DNA from: Nocardia jiangxiensis NBRC 101359
Lineage (GTDB): Bacteria > Actinomycetota > Actinomycetes > Mycobacteriales > Mycobacteriaceae
Direction: 5' to 3'
Length of the DNA stretch: 64,000 nucleotides
NCBI RefSeq assembly: GCF_000308615.1
Contig: NZ_BAGB01000058.1
Coordinates: 1-64,000, forward strand
Every line of letters starts with the position of its first letter. Position 1 is the stretch's first letter. Under the pieces are notes generated by a model. The model saw only the letters and a list, made by a program, of their open reading frames with translations. It had not been told where the DNA came from and searched no databases. This document shows, one piece after another, positions 44,573-53,174 of this stretch. The translations under genes were made by a program, and so were the position numbers.

Positions 44573-45625
44573 TCAGGCGTGGTGGGTGAAACCGACCTGT
44601 CCCGGCTTGCGGTTCGGCGCGAAACCGATCTTCGCCAGCGTTTCGTCGGCATCGCGGTAGTGCTCGTCGAGCCGGTAGATCTGGCGCGCTTCCTTACCGG
44701 TCGCCACGTCCCGGCCCAGTTCTCCGGCGATGCGGACCAGCTGCTCGATCTGCTGTACCGAGGTCATCTTCTCGCCCTTGCGACCCCACAGCGTGTCCTC
44801 GTTACCGCAGCGGGTGTGCAGACCCATGGCGATCGCCATGGTGTTGACCGGGAGGCAACTGCGCATGAGCGTCTCCAGCGTCAGCACCGCGCCATCGGGA
44901 ACGCGGCGGATGAACTCCATCATGTTGTACGGGTTCGGGCCGTCGAAGCCGCCGCCGATGCCGACCCAGGTGACCATCATCGGACCGGTGTACCTGCCCC
45001 GCCGGATCAGCCGCTCCACGGTCTCCAGCTGCGGAATGCTGGAGAGCTGGAAATGCGGCTGAATTCCGGCGGCCTGCAACCGCTTCAGATGTTCCTCGAC
45101 CCAGCCCGGCCCGGCCGGGACGTACATTTCGCGATACGCCTCGTAGACCTCCGGCCTCGTGAACGACGTCCCGGCGATATCGTCGTCGGTCATCAATTCC
45201 ACGATGTTCATCTGGCTGGTGTTGATGGCGATGGTGACCTGATCCGGCCTCGGATCCAATTCCGCGAGCATGTGGCGGGTGTCGTCGGACAACCACTTCG
45301 CATCCGCGCCCTCGCCCTCCGGCGCGAACGAGATCGACCCGCCGACCTGCAGGATCATATCCGGAACGGCCTCGCGCAAGCGGCTCAGCAGCTCGTTGAA
45401 CTGCGACAGCCGCTTGGATCCTTTGCCGTCCAGCTCGCGCACGTGGATGTGCAGGACGGTGGCGCCGGCCTCGTAGCAGTCCACCGCCTGCTGGACGTGC
45501 TCGTCCATCGTCAACGGCAGGTCGTCGCGGAAATCGTCGAGTTCCCATTCCGGACCGTAGGGCGCGACGGTGATGACCAGCTTCTCCTGGTTCTCGGGAA
45601 AAAGGGCGTCGTCGTGAAAGAACAT
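44573..45625 (-). CDS. BKACE-family beta-keto acid cleavage enzyme (DUF849)
   Basis: This 350-residue TIM-barrel enzyme belongs to the BKACE/3-keto-5-aminohexanoate cleavage family. A zinc-dependent member condenses a beta-keto acid with acetyl-CoA to give acetoacetate and a new CoA ester. The signature segments LVITVAPYGPEWE, ATVLHIHVRELDGKGS with the metal-binding HxH, LQVGGSISF and HTRCGNEDTLWGR are present. The actual beta-keto acid cannot be named. It is the third gene of a five-gene operon with a TauD-like dioxygenase and a quinone oxidoreductase. Confidence 0.9.
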   Translation of the reverse strand: MFFHDDALFPENQEKLVITVAPYGPEWELDDFRDDLPLTMDEHVQQAVDCYEAGATVLHIHVRELDGKGSKRLSQFNELLSRLREAVPDMILQVGGSISFAPEGEGADAKWLSDDTRHMLAELDPRPDQVTIAINTSQMNIVELMTDDDIAGTSFTRPEVYEAYREMYVPAGPGWVEEHLKRLQAAGIQPHFQLSSIPQLETVERLIRRGRYTGPMMVTWVGIGGGFDGPNPYNMMEFIRRVPDGAVLTLETLMRSCLPVNTMAIAMGLHTRCGNEDTLWGRKGEKMTSVQQIEQLVRIAGELGRDVATGKEARQIYRLDEHYRDADETLAKIGFAPNRKPGQVGFTHHA

Positions 45626-45665
45626 GATACAACTCCTGGCGAAATCTATTGTGGTGAAAGATATT

Positions 45666-46559
45666 TCAGAACGGCTTGTCGCCGATGATGCCCGCTCGTT
45701 CCATCTTGCGAACGTCGGGGAAGTAATCCTGCACCGCGTAGTGCTGGGTGCAGCGGTTGTCCCAGATCGCGAAGCTGTTCTCGGTCCACCGCCAGCGGAC
45801 CTGATATTCGGGAACGCTCGCCTGCCGGATCAGATAATTCAGCAGCTCGGATGCGCCGGGGGCGTAGTCGATGCCGAAGCGCACGTTCTGCGGGGTGTGG
45901 TAATTGACGAAGTGCGTGGTGAAAGCGTTGACGAACAGCACTTTCTCACCGGTTTCGGGATGCGTGCGCACCACCGGATGCTCGGCGTCGGGGAACTGTT
46001 CATGCAGCCGCAGGCGTTCCTCGGTCGGCCGCATCGCACCGAAACTGGCCTCGATGGAGTGGCGTGCCCGCAACCCCTCGATCCGCGATCGCACCTCTTC
46101 GGGCAGACGCCGGTACGCCTCGGCCATATTCACCCAGATGGTGTCGCCGCCGACCGCGGGCGTCTGCACGCAGCGCAGGACGCATCCCATCGGCGGCGCC
46201 TCCCGAAACGTCGCATCGCAGTGGAAGGAGTTCTCGTAGTGCTCGGGTCCGCTGTCGAGATCCTTGTAGATGCGAACGAGGCCGGGATGCTCGGGATCGC
46301 TGCCCAGCACCGGATGATCCTCCAGCGGACCGAAACGTTGTGCGAGAGCGACATGTTCGGCTCGGCTGATGTTCTGATCGCGGAAGAACAGCACCTTGTG
46401 CTCGAGCAGCGCATCCCGCAGCGCGGCGAACAGGGTGTCGTCGCGGGCGACCTCGCCGAGGTCCAGATCGGACAGCTCCGCGCCGATGGCGCAGGTCAGC
46501 GGTCGTATATCGAATGGCGCTGAGCTGGTCGAAATATCAACGGGGGCAATGCTTGTCAT
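45666..46559 (-). CDS. TauD/TfdA-family 2-oxoglutarate-dependent dioxygenase
   Basis: This 297-residue protein has the iron ligands His113 and Asp115 (FHCDATF) and the distal His273 (NRCTQHYAV), with Arg284 or Arg288 (DVRKMERAG) positioned to bind 2-oxoglutarate. It oxidises an unknown substrate, possibly a sulfonate, aryloxyacid or betaine. The ATG at 46559 overlaps the stop of the upstream oxidoreductase, and the BKACE gene follows after 40 bp. Length is normal for the family. Confidence 0.92.
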   Translation of the reverse strand: MTSIAPVDISTSSAPFDIRPLTCAIGAELSDLDLGEVARDDTLFAALRDALLEHKVLFFRDQNISRAEHVALAQRFGPLEDHPVLGSDPEHPGLVRIYKDLDSGPEHYENSFHCDATFREAPPMGCVLRCVQTPAVGGDTIWVNMAEAYRRLPEEVRSRIEGLRARHSIEASFGAMRPTEERLRLHEQFPDAEHPVVRTHPETGEKVLFVNAFTTHFVNYHTPQNVRFGIDYAPGASELLNYLIRQASVPEYQVRWRWTENSFAIWDNRCTQHYAVQDYFPDVRKMERAGIIGDKPF

Positions 46560-47548
46560 GACAATCCTTCCTGGTCCACGGTGAGTACCGACGAGCCGAT
46601 GCTCGCACCGGACTCCAGATCACGGTGTGCGGCAATCGCGTCCGCGAGTTCGTAGCGTTGATTGATGCCGATGCGGATGCGTCCCTGTGCCACGTGGGAG
46701 AAGAGTTCGTCGGCGAGTTCGGCGAGTTCGGCCGGATCGGCGATGTAGTCGGCCAGGGCCGGGCGGGTGACGAACACCGACCCTTTGACCGCCAGCTGCA
46801 TCGCGTCGATCGGCGGGATCGGTCCGGACGAGGTTCCGAAACACACCAGAAGTCCGCGCCGCGCCAGCGAATTCAGCGACGATTCGAAGGTCGTGCGGCC
46901 GATGCTGTCGTAGACCACGCGGACACCCACGCCATCGGTCAGCTCGCGAACACGTTGCGCGACATCCTCTTCGGTGTACACGATGACGTGATCGCAGCCG
47001 TGCGCGCGAGCGATCTCGGCCTTGTGTTCGCTGGATACCGTCCCGATCACGGTGATACCCAACAGTTTCGCCCATTGGGTGAAGATCAGGCCCACCCCAC
47101 CGGCTGCGGCATGCAACAGCACGATGTCACCGGATTGCAACGGATGGATGCGGCGAAGCAGGTACGCCGTCGTCAGACCGCGCATGGTCATCGCGGCGGC
47201 GGTGTCGAACGGAATCTCGCGCGGGAGCCGGATCAGATGTTCTGCGGGCATCACCCGCTCGGTGCTGTAGGCCCCCAGCGGACTGCCGGTGTAGGTGACC
47301 CGATCGCCCGCGGCGAAATCGGTGACACCGGGTCCGACGGCCTCGATCACCCCCGCGGCTTCCACTCCCATCCCGGCGGGAAGCGGCGCCGGGTACAGCC
47401 CCGTCCGGAAATAGGTGTCCGCGAAGTTCAGGCCCACGGCTCGGTGTCGAATCCGCACCTCGTTCTGGCCTGGTCGGCCGACTTCGACCTGCTCCCACCG
47501 GAGCACCTCGGGCGCACCGGTCTCGTAGAAGCGAAATGCTTGTGCCAC
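46556..47548 (-). CDS. Quinone oxidoreductase-like MDR protein
   Basis: This 330-residue protein is a zinc-independent medium-chain reductase of the Qor group. It has NFADTYFRTGLYPAPLPAGM, GVEAAGVIEAVGPGV and the AAAGGVGLIFTQWAKLLGIT cofactor motif. It should reduce quinones or enones with NADPH. The GTG start at 47548 has GGAGGAG 7 bases upstream and gives a standard N-terminus. It is the first gene of the operon. Confidence 0.9.
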   Translation of the reverse strand: MAQAFRFYETGAPEVLRWEQVEVGRPGQNEVRIRHRAVGLNFADTYFRTGLYPAPLPAGMGVEAAGVIEAVGPGVTDFAAGDRVTYTGSPLGAYSTERVMPAEHLIRLPREIPFDTAAAMTMRGLTTAYLLRRIHPLQSGDIVLLHAAAGGVGLIFTQWAKLLGITVIGTVSSEHKAEIARAHGCDHVIVYTEEDVAQRVRELTDGVGVRVVYDSIGRTTFESSLNSLARRGLLVCFGTSSGPIPPIDAMQLAVKGSVFVTRPALADYIADPAELAELADELFSHVAQGRIRIGINQRYELADAIAAHRDLESGASIGSSVLTVDQEGLS

Positions 47549-47938
47549 AGGGTATCTCCTCCTCCACCGAGCGGGGACGCTCGTCCCCGACGACAGGTGC
47601 CGCACAGTTCGCGAAATTGCCCGTTCATCGGGCAGGTGGCGAATCTCGGCTCGCCGACCGTCGCACTGCCTCTGATGCAATCAACGGTAGGCATTCGAAT
47701 GGAGATTTTCTTACCTCTGCGGGACATTATTCTGTTCATATCGGGACAATTGCCACGTCATGCGAGCCCTGCCCCGGGACCCCTGTTCCAGCGCTGTCAA
47801 CCAGGAACGCGCCCAGGTCAGTAGTGGTGATGCCGCGCCTCCCGTCACGCGGATCGAGACCGAGGCGTTGCGGACGCCGGACGAACTTGCCCATTTCATT
47901 CAGCGGCCGTCCGATACGTCCGCTCGCTTCATGCAGCG
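47549..47938. other. Control region of the oxidoreductase/dioxygenase operon
   Basis: No coding frame is convincing. The region must contain the promoter for the minus-strand operon beginning at 47548; the AT-rich stretch near 47690-47745 is the best candidate. The plus-strand frame at 47760-48020 has no recognisable homology and covers the terminator hairpin of the neighbouring gene. Confidence 0.4.
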
Positions 47939-47987
47939 AATCGGGGAACGAATTCCGCTCACATTTTTCGCGGTTCGTTCCCCGATT
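47939..47987 (-). terminator. Terminator of the DUF4232 lipoprotein gene
   Basis: AATCGGGGAACGAA (47939-47952) and TTCGTTCCCCGATT (47974-47987) are perfect 14-bp complements with a 21-base loop, 17 bp past the lipoprotein stop codon. Confidence 0.65.
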
Positions 47988-48004
47988 GCCGAAAAACTCG
48001 TATA

Positions 48005-48643
48005 TCAGGCTCCGGCCTGAATCGGCTGAATATGAGCGGCGGTGGCGCCGGACGCTTTGTCTCCATTGTCGACCGGATTTCCGACGCTCCACGGCACAGC
48101 GAGTTGCGTGGTTTCGTTCGGCGGGGTGACCGAGACCTTCGTCGGCGTCCACAGCGTCGCCGGCTCGCCCGGCGGGAGGCTGCCCGAGGGGTCGATGTAA
48201 TAGATGACGCTGTGCGCGCTGGTGCCCGGGGCGAGGGTCACGGGCGACGCGTTGCCCACTCGCGGCAGGGAGTAGGTCGAACCCGGTCCGACCAGATCGA
48301 CTCCCGGGAAGCCGGACATGACGCAGGCATGTGTCGAGTGGTTGGTGAAGATGAGCGGCAGATTGTAGTGCGTACCAGCGGCTCCCAGCTGTCCCTGGAC
48401 GTTCACGGGGACCTTCTTCTGCGAGCCGAGCCGGGCCGACAGGTCCGCGGTGTGGCAGGGCGATGCCGTATTCGACTGCTGCTCCCCCGTGGCGGCAGGA
48501 GGCGCGGGGGACGCGGCCTGCTGAGCGGACGATGCCTGCGGTGTCGTCCCCGGCGTCGCCGAATCGCTTCCCTGACAGCCCGAGACCGACAGCGCGACCC
48601 CTGCCACGGCGACAGCGATCCCCACCGGATGCCTGTATTTCAC
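48005..48643 (-). CDS. DUF4232-family secreted lipoprotein
   Basis: This 212-residue protein has a lipoprotein signal (basic start, hydrophobic run, lipobox VSGC with Cys23), a Ser/Ala/Pro/Gln linker of about 50 residues, and a DUF4232 domain. In that domain LPLIFTNHSTHACVMSGFPG and VTLAPGTSAHSVIYYIDPSG are typical. A cysteine pair probably makes a disulfide. It is anchored on the outer face of the membrane; the function of the family is unknown. The GTG at 48643, with GGGAG 5 bases upstream, is preferred over an ATG four codons earlier. Confidence 0.85.
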   Translation of the reverse strand: MKYRHPVGIAVAVAGVALSVSGCQGSDSATPGTTPQASSAQQAASPAPPAATGEQQSNTASPCHTADLSARLGSQKKVPVNVQGQLGAAGTHYNLPLIFTNHSTHACVMSGFPGVDLVGPGSTYSLPRVGNASPVTLAPGTSAHSVIYYIDPSGSLPPGEPATLWTPTKVSVTPPNETTQLAVPWSVGNPVDNGDKASGATAAHIQPIQAGA

Positions 48644-49249
48644 GCCCACTCCCATCGATATACGAAAGAGGTTTCGCCAACCTCCCACAATGTCCTGAAT
48701 CCGGTGCAGACCTTACAGCCTCACCACCGCACCCGTGCTGCGACAACCTGCACTCGACGAAAATTCTGATATGCGCGATTTTTCACAGATCCGAGCTGTA
48801 AACGCTTTGCGACTGCCATGCGATATTTACCGAACCTCTGTGAGAAATTGGCGATATCCGGCGCAATTTCAGTGGTTCACCCGGTACCGAGACGTTCGAC
48901 GAACCGCACTGTCCGCCGGTGGCGCCCGACCGGTCGGACAGCGCCATGAGCGCTGCGCCGGTTGAAGTCGCCCGCCATCCCCGTGCGGGCGACCCCGAGA
49001 ACCGGCCGCACAATCCTGCCCTGTGAATGTATTCCCCTCCGAAACATCACAAGTGCAGGTCACCGCGAGCGCGGGCCGGCGCACGCCGAACCGGCGGGCG
49101 AGGTTGTGCTTGTTCGAAAACGTTAGGCGTCGACGCGGCCGGGTCTCTACCGTTTTCCGGCAAAGTTGCGACGTTTTTCGGCAAGCCCTACCTCGTCGTT
49201 GCGACGGCGGCAGCCGAATTGCGACGTGCCGCAGGAGGATCCGTGCCGG
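48644..49249. other. 606-bp gene-free stretch
   Basis: No coding frame with family resemblance or ribosome site was seen. It holds the promoter of the DUF4232 gene and the downstream end of the AraC gene. Local GC content dips near 48760-48860. Confidence 0.4.
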
Positions 49250-50215
49250 TTATCCCTCGGCGGCCATACCCAAGAGCTGGTCGCGCCACTGGGCCGGAGT
49301 CTGTCCGAAGTGCTGCCGGAAGCTCTCTCGGAACCTGCGTGTCGTGCTGAAGCCCGTCTCGAAGGCGATTCTGTCCATGTCCACGGGAAACGGGATGGAC
49401 AGTCGCCGACGTGCGCGGTCGAGGCGGATCGTGCGCAGCATCGCGCCCGGCGCGAGCCCCTCGGCCTGTTTGAGCGCGTTGTGCAGCGTGCGCAGGGAGC
49501 AGCCGCACATCTCGGCGATGGCCTCCGGTGTCACCGTGTGGTCGCCGGCGTGGACCTCCATGAACGCACGCGCCCGTCGAGCGACACCCGAGAGGTTGTC
49601 GGGCGTGACGGGCCGGACCGGGTCGAGCACGCCATCGAGCAGTGCGAGCGCGCCCGAGAAAGCGACGGTGAAATCTTGCGCGGTCCACTCCTGGCGGCAG
49701 GCGACGAGTTCGCGGACCTGATTCGCCAGCAGGCGTACCAGCGGCCGCCTCTCGTCCAGGGCGAGCGGGGCGTCTGCGGCGCGGGCGAGGGTGATGGACT
49801 TTTCGGGGATGGTCATGATCAACGCACGAAGCGTCTCGTCCTGCCGCATGTACATGGGGTGGCCCCAGTGGAAGAACGCGAGTTTGCCGGGCTGGACGAT
49901 CTCCCTCGAATCACCTTGTGCGAATTCGAATTTCCCTTCCAGCGGAATGAGGAGCCGGTAGCTGTTGTCACCGTCGTCTCGCACATTTCGTTGCGAGCGC
50001 TGGTAATCCAGCGGGTCGGACCGGAACTCGACGACCTGGAGCGGGCCCACCTCCTGGGCGAACGCGGAGGAATAGAAGTCGTCGCCGCTGTGGAAGGCCA
50101 GGCCGACCGATCCCTGCCTGGTACGAAGATAGTTGTGCCAGAGCGCAGCCCGATCGGTTCTGGTCTCGACATCGTTCGTGGAGACGCGTTCTGTCCGGTA
50201 CTCGGGATCGGTCAC
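49250..50215 (-). CDS. AraC-family regulator, AraC_binding_2/NahR-like N-terminus
   Basis: This 321-residue protein has an N-terminal cupin-like domain (GLAFHSGDDFYSSAFAQEVG, IPLEGKFEFAQGDSREIVQP) and a C-terminal AraC DNA-binding domain (IAEMCGCSLRTLHNALKQAE, then FETGFSTTRRFRESFRQHFG). It starts with GTG at 50215. There is no adjacent metabolic gene on the other strand; the operon at 42.2-47.5 kb is the nearest possible target. Confidence 0.9.
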   Translation of the reverse strand: MTDPEYRTERVSTNDVETRTDRAALWHNYLRTRQGSVGLAFHSGDDFYSSAFAQEVGPLQVVEFRSDPLDYQRSQRNVRDDGDNSYRLLIPLEGKFEFAQGDSREIVQPGKLAFFHWGHPMYMRQDETLRALIMTIPEKSITLARAADAPLALDERRPLVRLLANQVRELVACRQEWTAQDFTVAFSGALALLDGVLDPVRPVTPDNLSGVARRARAFMEVHAGDHTVTPEAIAEMCGCSLRTLHNALKQAEGLAPGAMLRTIRLDRARRRLSIPFPVDMDRIAFETGFSTTRRFRESFRQHFGQTPAQWRDQLLGMAAEG

Positions 50216-50326
50216 ACGGACACCCTTTCGCGTACCGCTTCGAGGCTACAAGGGCTTTCAACATACCAAGGCGCCGAAGCAGGCGCGCTCGGCCGAAATC
50301 CGAACTCGGTTGCGCTCGGAACCGGA

Positions 50327-50569
50327 TCAGCCGGTGTGCACCTCGAGGTACAGCACCAATAGGGCGATCCACACGATCAGCAGGATGATCGTCGAAATCC
50401 GCGGATGCCCCAGATGACGATAGGTATGCGGACGCAACCAGCCGGTGTCGACAGTTCCATCGAGGCCGCGGCCGCGAGCGGCGACCGACTCGGGCGCATC
50501 CGCCTGATCCCGATCGGAACCACCGGATTGGGAATCGCCACCATCGGAGTGATGGTCGTGATGAACCAT
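50327..50569 (-). CDS. Small single-helix membrane protein, paralogue A
   Basis: This 80-residue protein has a His/Asp/Ser/Gly-rich soluble N-terminal half and one C-terminal membrane helix (ISTIILLIVWIALLVLYLEV) preceded by HP. It is clearly related to the neighbouring 77-residue protein at 50660-50893: HPRIST...VWIALLVLYLEV against RPRVST...VWVAVLALYLEI. Probable topology is N-in with the tail ending just outside the membrane. Function unknown. Confidence 0.7.
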   Translation of the reverse strand: MVHHDHHSDGGDSQSGGSDRDQADAPESVAARGRGLDGTVDTGWLRPHTYRHLGHPRISTIILLIVWIALLVLYLEVHTG

Positions 50570-50659
50570 GCCCAGAACGCTATCCGGGTGCGCCTGCGGA
50601 CTTACGTAATTCGCGCGAATCGGAATGGGTTCGTGCCGTTGCCGCAGGCGCGCGCCGAC

Positions 50660-50893
50660 TCATGCCGGGCGTATCTCCAGATACAGGGCCAGAACCGCGA
50701 CCCACACCGACATGAGCACGAGGGTGGACACCCGGGGCCGACCGAGCTGTTGCCGACGCGGCCACAGCCGGTGGTGGCGGGAATGCCCCGCTGCGCCCGG
50801 ATGTGGCTCGGTGTCAGGCCCTGTCACCGTGAGGGTCGGCACCTCGGTGGGGCCCACGCCACCACCGGCCACATCATCGTTACCGAGCGTCAT
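50660..50893 (-). CDS. Small single-helix membrane protein, paralogue B
   Basis: This 77-residue protein has a variable Gly/Pro/His-rich N-terminal region and a C-terminal helix (VSTLVLMSVWVAVLALYLEI). It is a tandem paralogue of the protein at 50327-50569; both helices begin with the same (H/R)PR(I/V)ST motif and end YLE(V/I). The two genes and recQ share orientation and are closely spaced, so they may be transcribed together downstream of recQ. Confidence 0.7.
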   Translation of the reverse strand: MTLGNDDVAGGGVGPTEVPTLTVTGPDTEPHPGAAGHSRHHRLWPRRQQLGRPRVSTLVLMSVWVAVLALYLEIRPA

Positions 50894-50948
50894 GTCCGAA
50901 AGTTACCCACATTTCGGGTTCCGATAAACGGATTGTTCGATGTCACGC

Positions 50949-53060
50949 TCAGTACCCATCGTCCGGCGGCGGTTCGAAATCCCAGTCCGGCGGCGGTTCG
51001 TGATCCCAGGCCGACGCCTCCGAAACCGGCTCCCGGGGCGGTTCCGGCCGGGCGGCGGCCCGGGTCCGCGACGCTGTGGGGGCCGGGCGCGAGGTCGAAG
51101 CAGCACGGGAGCGAGCCGGGGCAGGAGGCGGACTCGACGACGCGGGAGCAGTCGATTCGCCCGACTCCGGCTCCCCCGCGACCGTCTCCAGCACGCCGTC
51201 GCCGTATTTGGTGAGCTTGTTCTCCCCGATGCCGCTGATCTCGCCGAGCTGAGCCAGGCTCGCGGGTCGGCGAGCGGCGATCTCGCGCAACGTCGCGTCG
51301 TGGAAGACCACATACGCCGGAACGCCCTGCTCCTTGGCCGTGGCCGCGCGCCAGGCCCGCAGCCGTTCGAACAGCCCGGCATCGGCCGGAGCCAGATCGG
51401 CGGCGGCGAGACGAGATGCCTTGGCGCGCGGCGCTTTCGCCGCCTTGGCCCGTTCGGGCTCACGCCGCAGCGCGACCTGACGCCCCTTGAACAGCACCTC
51501 CTCGCTGGCCTCGGTGAGCACGAGGACGCCGTAGTCCCCCTGCACCGCCAGCAGGCCCTGCGCGAGCATCTGCCGGACCACCCCGCGCCATTCGACGTCG
51601 CGCAACTCCGCGCCGACGCCGAAGACCTTGAGTTCGGTGTGCTTGTGCTGCAACACTTTCGGATTGGACTTGCCGACCAGGATGTCCACGATGTGCCCGG
51701 CGCCGAAGCTCTGCCCGCGCTCGCGTTTGAGCCGCAGCACCGCGGAGAGAACCTTCTGCGCGGGCACCGTGCCGTCCCAGGATTCCGGCGGATTCAGGCA
51801 GGTGTCGCAGTTGCCGCAGGGTTCACCGCGTTGGCCGAAATAGGCCAGCAGCTGGGTGCGACGGCACTGCACCGTCTCGCACAGCGCGAGCATCGCGTCC
51901 AGATGCAGTTGCAACTGGCGGCGGTGCGCGGCATCGCCCTCGGAGGAGTCGATCATCTTGCGCTGCTGGACGACGTCGTTGAGGCCGTACACCATCCAGG
52001 CGGTGGACGGCAGGCCGTCGCGACCGGCGCGACCGGTCTCCTGGTAGTAGCCCTCCACCGATTTGGGCAGGTCCAGATGGGCGACGAACCGCACGTCGGG
52101 CTTGTCGATACCCATGCCGAACGCGATGGTCGCCACGACGACCAGCCCGTCCTCGCGCAGGAAGCGCGACTGGTTGGTCGCGCGGGTGCGCGCGTCGAGC
52201 CCGGCGTGATACGGCACCGCCTCGATGCCGTTGCGGGTGAGGAATTCGGCGGTCTTCTCGACCGAGTTGCGCGAGAGGCAGTAGACGATGCCCGCATCAC
52301 CGGCGTGCTCCGAGCTGATGAAGCTCAGCAGCTGCTGATCGGCCCGGTTCTTCGGCTCGATCCGGTACTGGATGTTCGGGCGGTCGAAGCCCGCGACGAA
52401 ATGTTTCGCACCGGTCAGATCCAGGCGTTCGGCGATCTCGCGACGGGTGGCCTCGGTGGCGGTGGCGGTCAGCGCGATGCGCGGCACATCGGGCCAGCGC
52501 TCGTGCAGCACCGACAACGCCAGATAGTCGGGCCGGAAGTCGTGGCCCCACTGCGACACACAGTGCGCCTCATCGATCGCGAACACCGACACCTCGCCCT
52601 TGTCCAGCAGTTGCAGCGTGGAGTCCAGGCGCAACCGCTCAGGGGCGAGATAGAGCACATCGAGTTCACCGGCGAGGAACTGCTGCTCCATCGTGCGACG
52701 CTCGTCGGGGAACTGAGTCGAGTTCAGGAAGCCCGCGCGCACGCCGAGGGCATTGAGCGCGTCGACCTGATCCTGCATGAGCGCGATCAGCGGTGAGACC
52801 ACCACGCCGACACCCGAACGCACCAGCGCGGGGATCTGATAACACAGCGATTTACCGCCGCCGGTCGGCATCAGGACCAGCGCATCACCGCCCTCGATGA
52901 CCTGCGAGACGATCTCGTGCTGTAATCCGCGGAAACTGTCGTAGCCGAACACACGCCGCAGAACCTGTTGCGCCGCATCGGGTTCGGCACCCGCGCCGGA
53001 CTGATCGATCAGCGAATCGGCCACCGTCTCGAGCGTCTCCTGCGAACTCACCCCCGACAT
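50949..53060 (-). CDS. recQ: ATP-dependent DNA helicase RecQ
   Basis: This 703-residue helicase has the superfamily 2 motor: Walker A in MPTGGGKSLCYQIPAL, the DEAH-box in IDEAHCVSQWGHDFR, TATATEATRREI, and YQETGRAGRDGLPS as motif VI. A zinc-binding RQC region follows (CGNCDTCLNPPESWDG), then an HRDC domain (residues ~565-640; FHDATLREIAARRPASLAQL) and a Pro/Ser/Ala-rich acidic tail of ~60 residues. It unwinds recombination intermediates. The ATG at 53060 is the first Met of the conserved part. Confidence 0.95.
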   Translation of the reverse strand: MSGVSSQETLETVADSLIDQSGAGAEPDAAQQVLRRVFGYDSFRGLQHEIVSQVIEGGDALVLMPTGGGKSLCYQIPALVRSGVGVVVSPLIALMQDQVDALNALGVRAGFLNSTQFPDERRTMEQQFLAGELDVLYLAPERLRLDSTLQLLDKGEVSVFAIDEAHCVSQWGHDFRPDYLALSVLHERWPDVPRIALTATATEATRREIAERLDLTGAKHFVAGFDRPNIQYRIEPKNRADQQLLSFISSEHAGDAGIVYCLSRNSVEKTAEFLTRNGIEAVPYHAGLDARTRATNQSRFLREDGLVVVATIAFGMGIDKPDVRFVAHLDLPKSVEGYYQETGRAGRDGLPSTAWMVYGLNDVVQQRKMIDSSEGDAAHRRQLQLHLDAMLALCETVQCRRTQLLAYFGQRGEPCGNCDTCLNPPESWDGTVPAQKVLSAVLRLKRERGQSFGAGHIVDILVGKSNPKVLQHKHTELKVFGVGAELRDVEWRGVVRQMLAQGLLAVQGDYGVLVLTEASEEVLFKGRQVALRREPERAKAAKAPRAKASRLAAADLAPADAGLFERLRAWRAATAKEQGVPAYVVFHDATLREIAARRPASLAQLGEISGIGENKLTKYGDGVLETVAGEPESGESTAPASSSPPPAPARSRAASTSRPAPTASRTRAAARPEPPREPVSEASAWDHEPPPDWDFEPPPDDGY

Positions 53061-53120
53061 CCTACGGATCCTCGCCGACCGCGCGAGCACTCTCCCGCAG
53101 CCGCACCCGCCGCAAACACA

Positions 53121-53153
53121 ACGCACCCGCTCCGAACGCTGGAGCGGGTGCGT
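53121..53153 (-). terminator. Terminator downstream of ftsX
   Basis: ACGCACCCGCTCC (53121-53133) and GGAGCGGGTGCGT (53141-53153) are perfect 13-bp complements with a 7-base loop, 21 bp past the ftsX stop. On the minus strand a TTGTGTTTG stretch follows. It separates ftsEX from recQ. Confidence 0.85.
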
Positions 53154-53174
53154 GCGCGGGTAAGGGGTGCGGCG

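Noticed and set aside
42240..47548. Isonitrile lipopeptide-type cluster (dioxygenase plus acyl ligase)
   Set aside because: There is no acyl carrier protein, thioesterase of that type or NRPS; the BKACE and quinone oxidoreductase genes point to catabolism instead.
47760..48020. Plus-strand 86-codon frame
   Set aside because: It spans the terminator hairpin of the DUF4232 gene and has no ribosome site or recognisable family.
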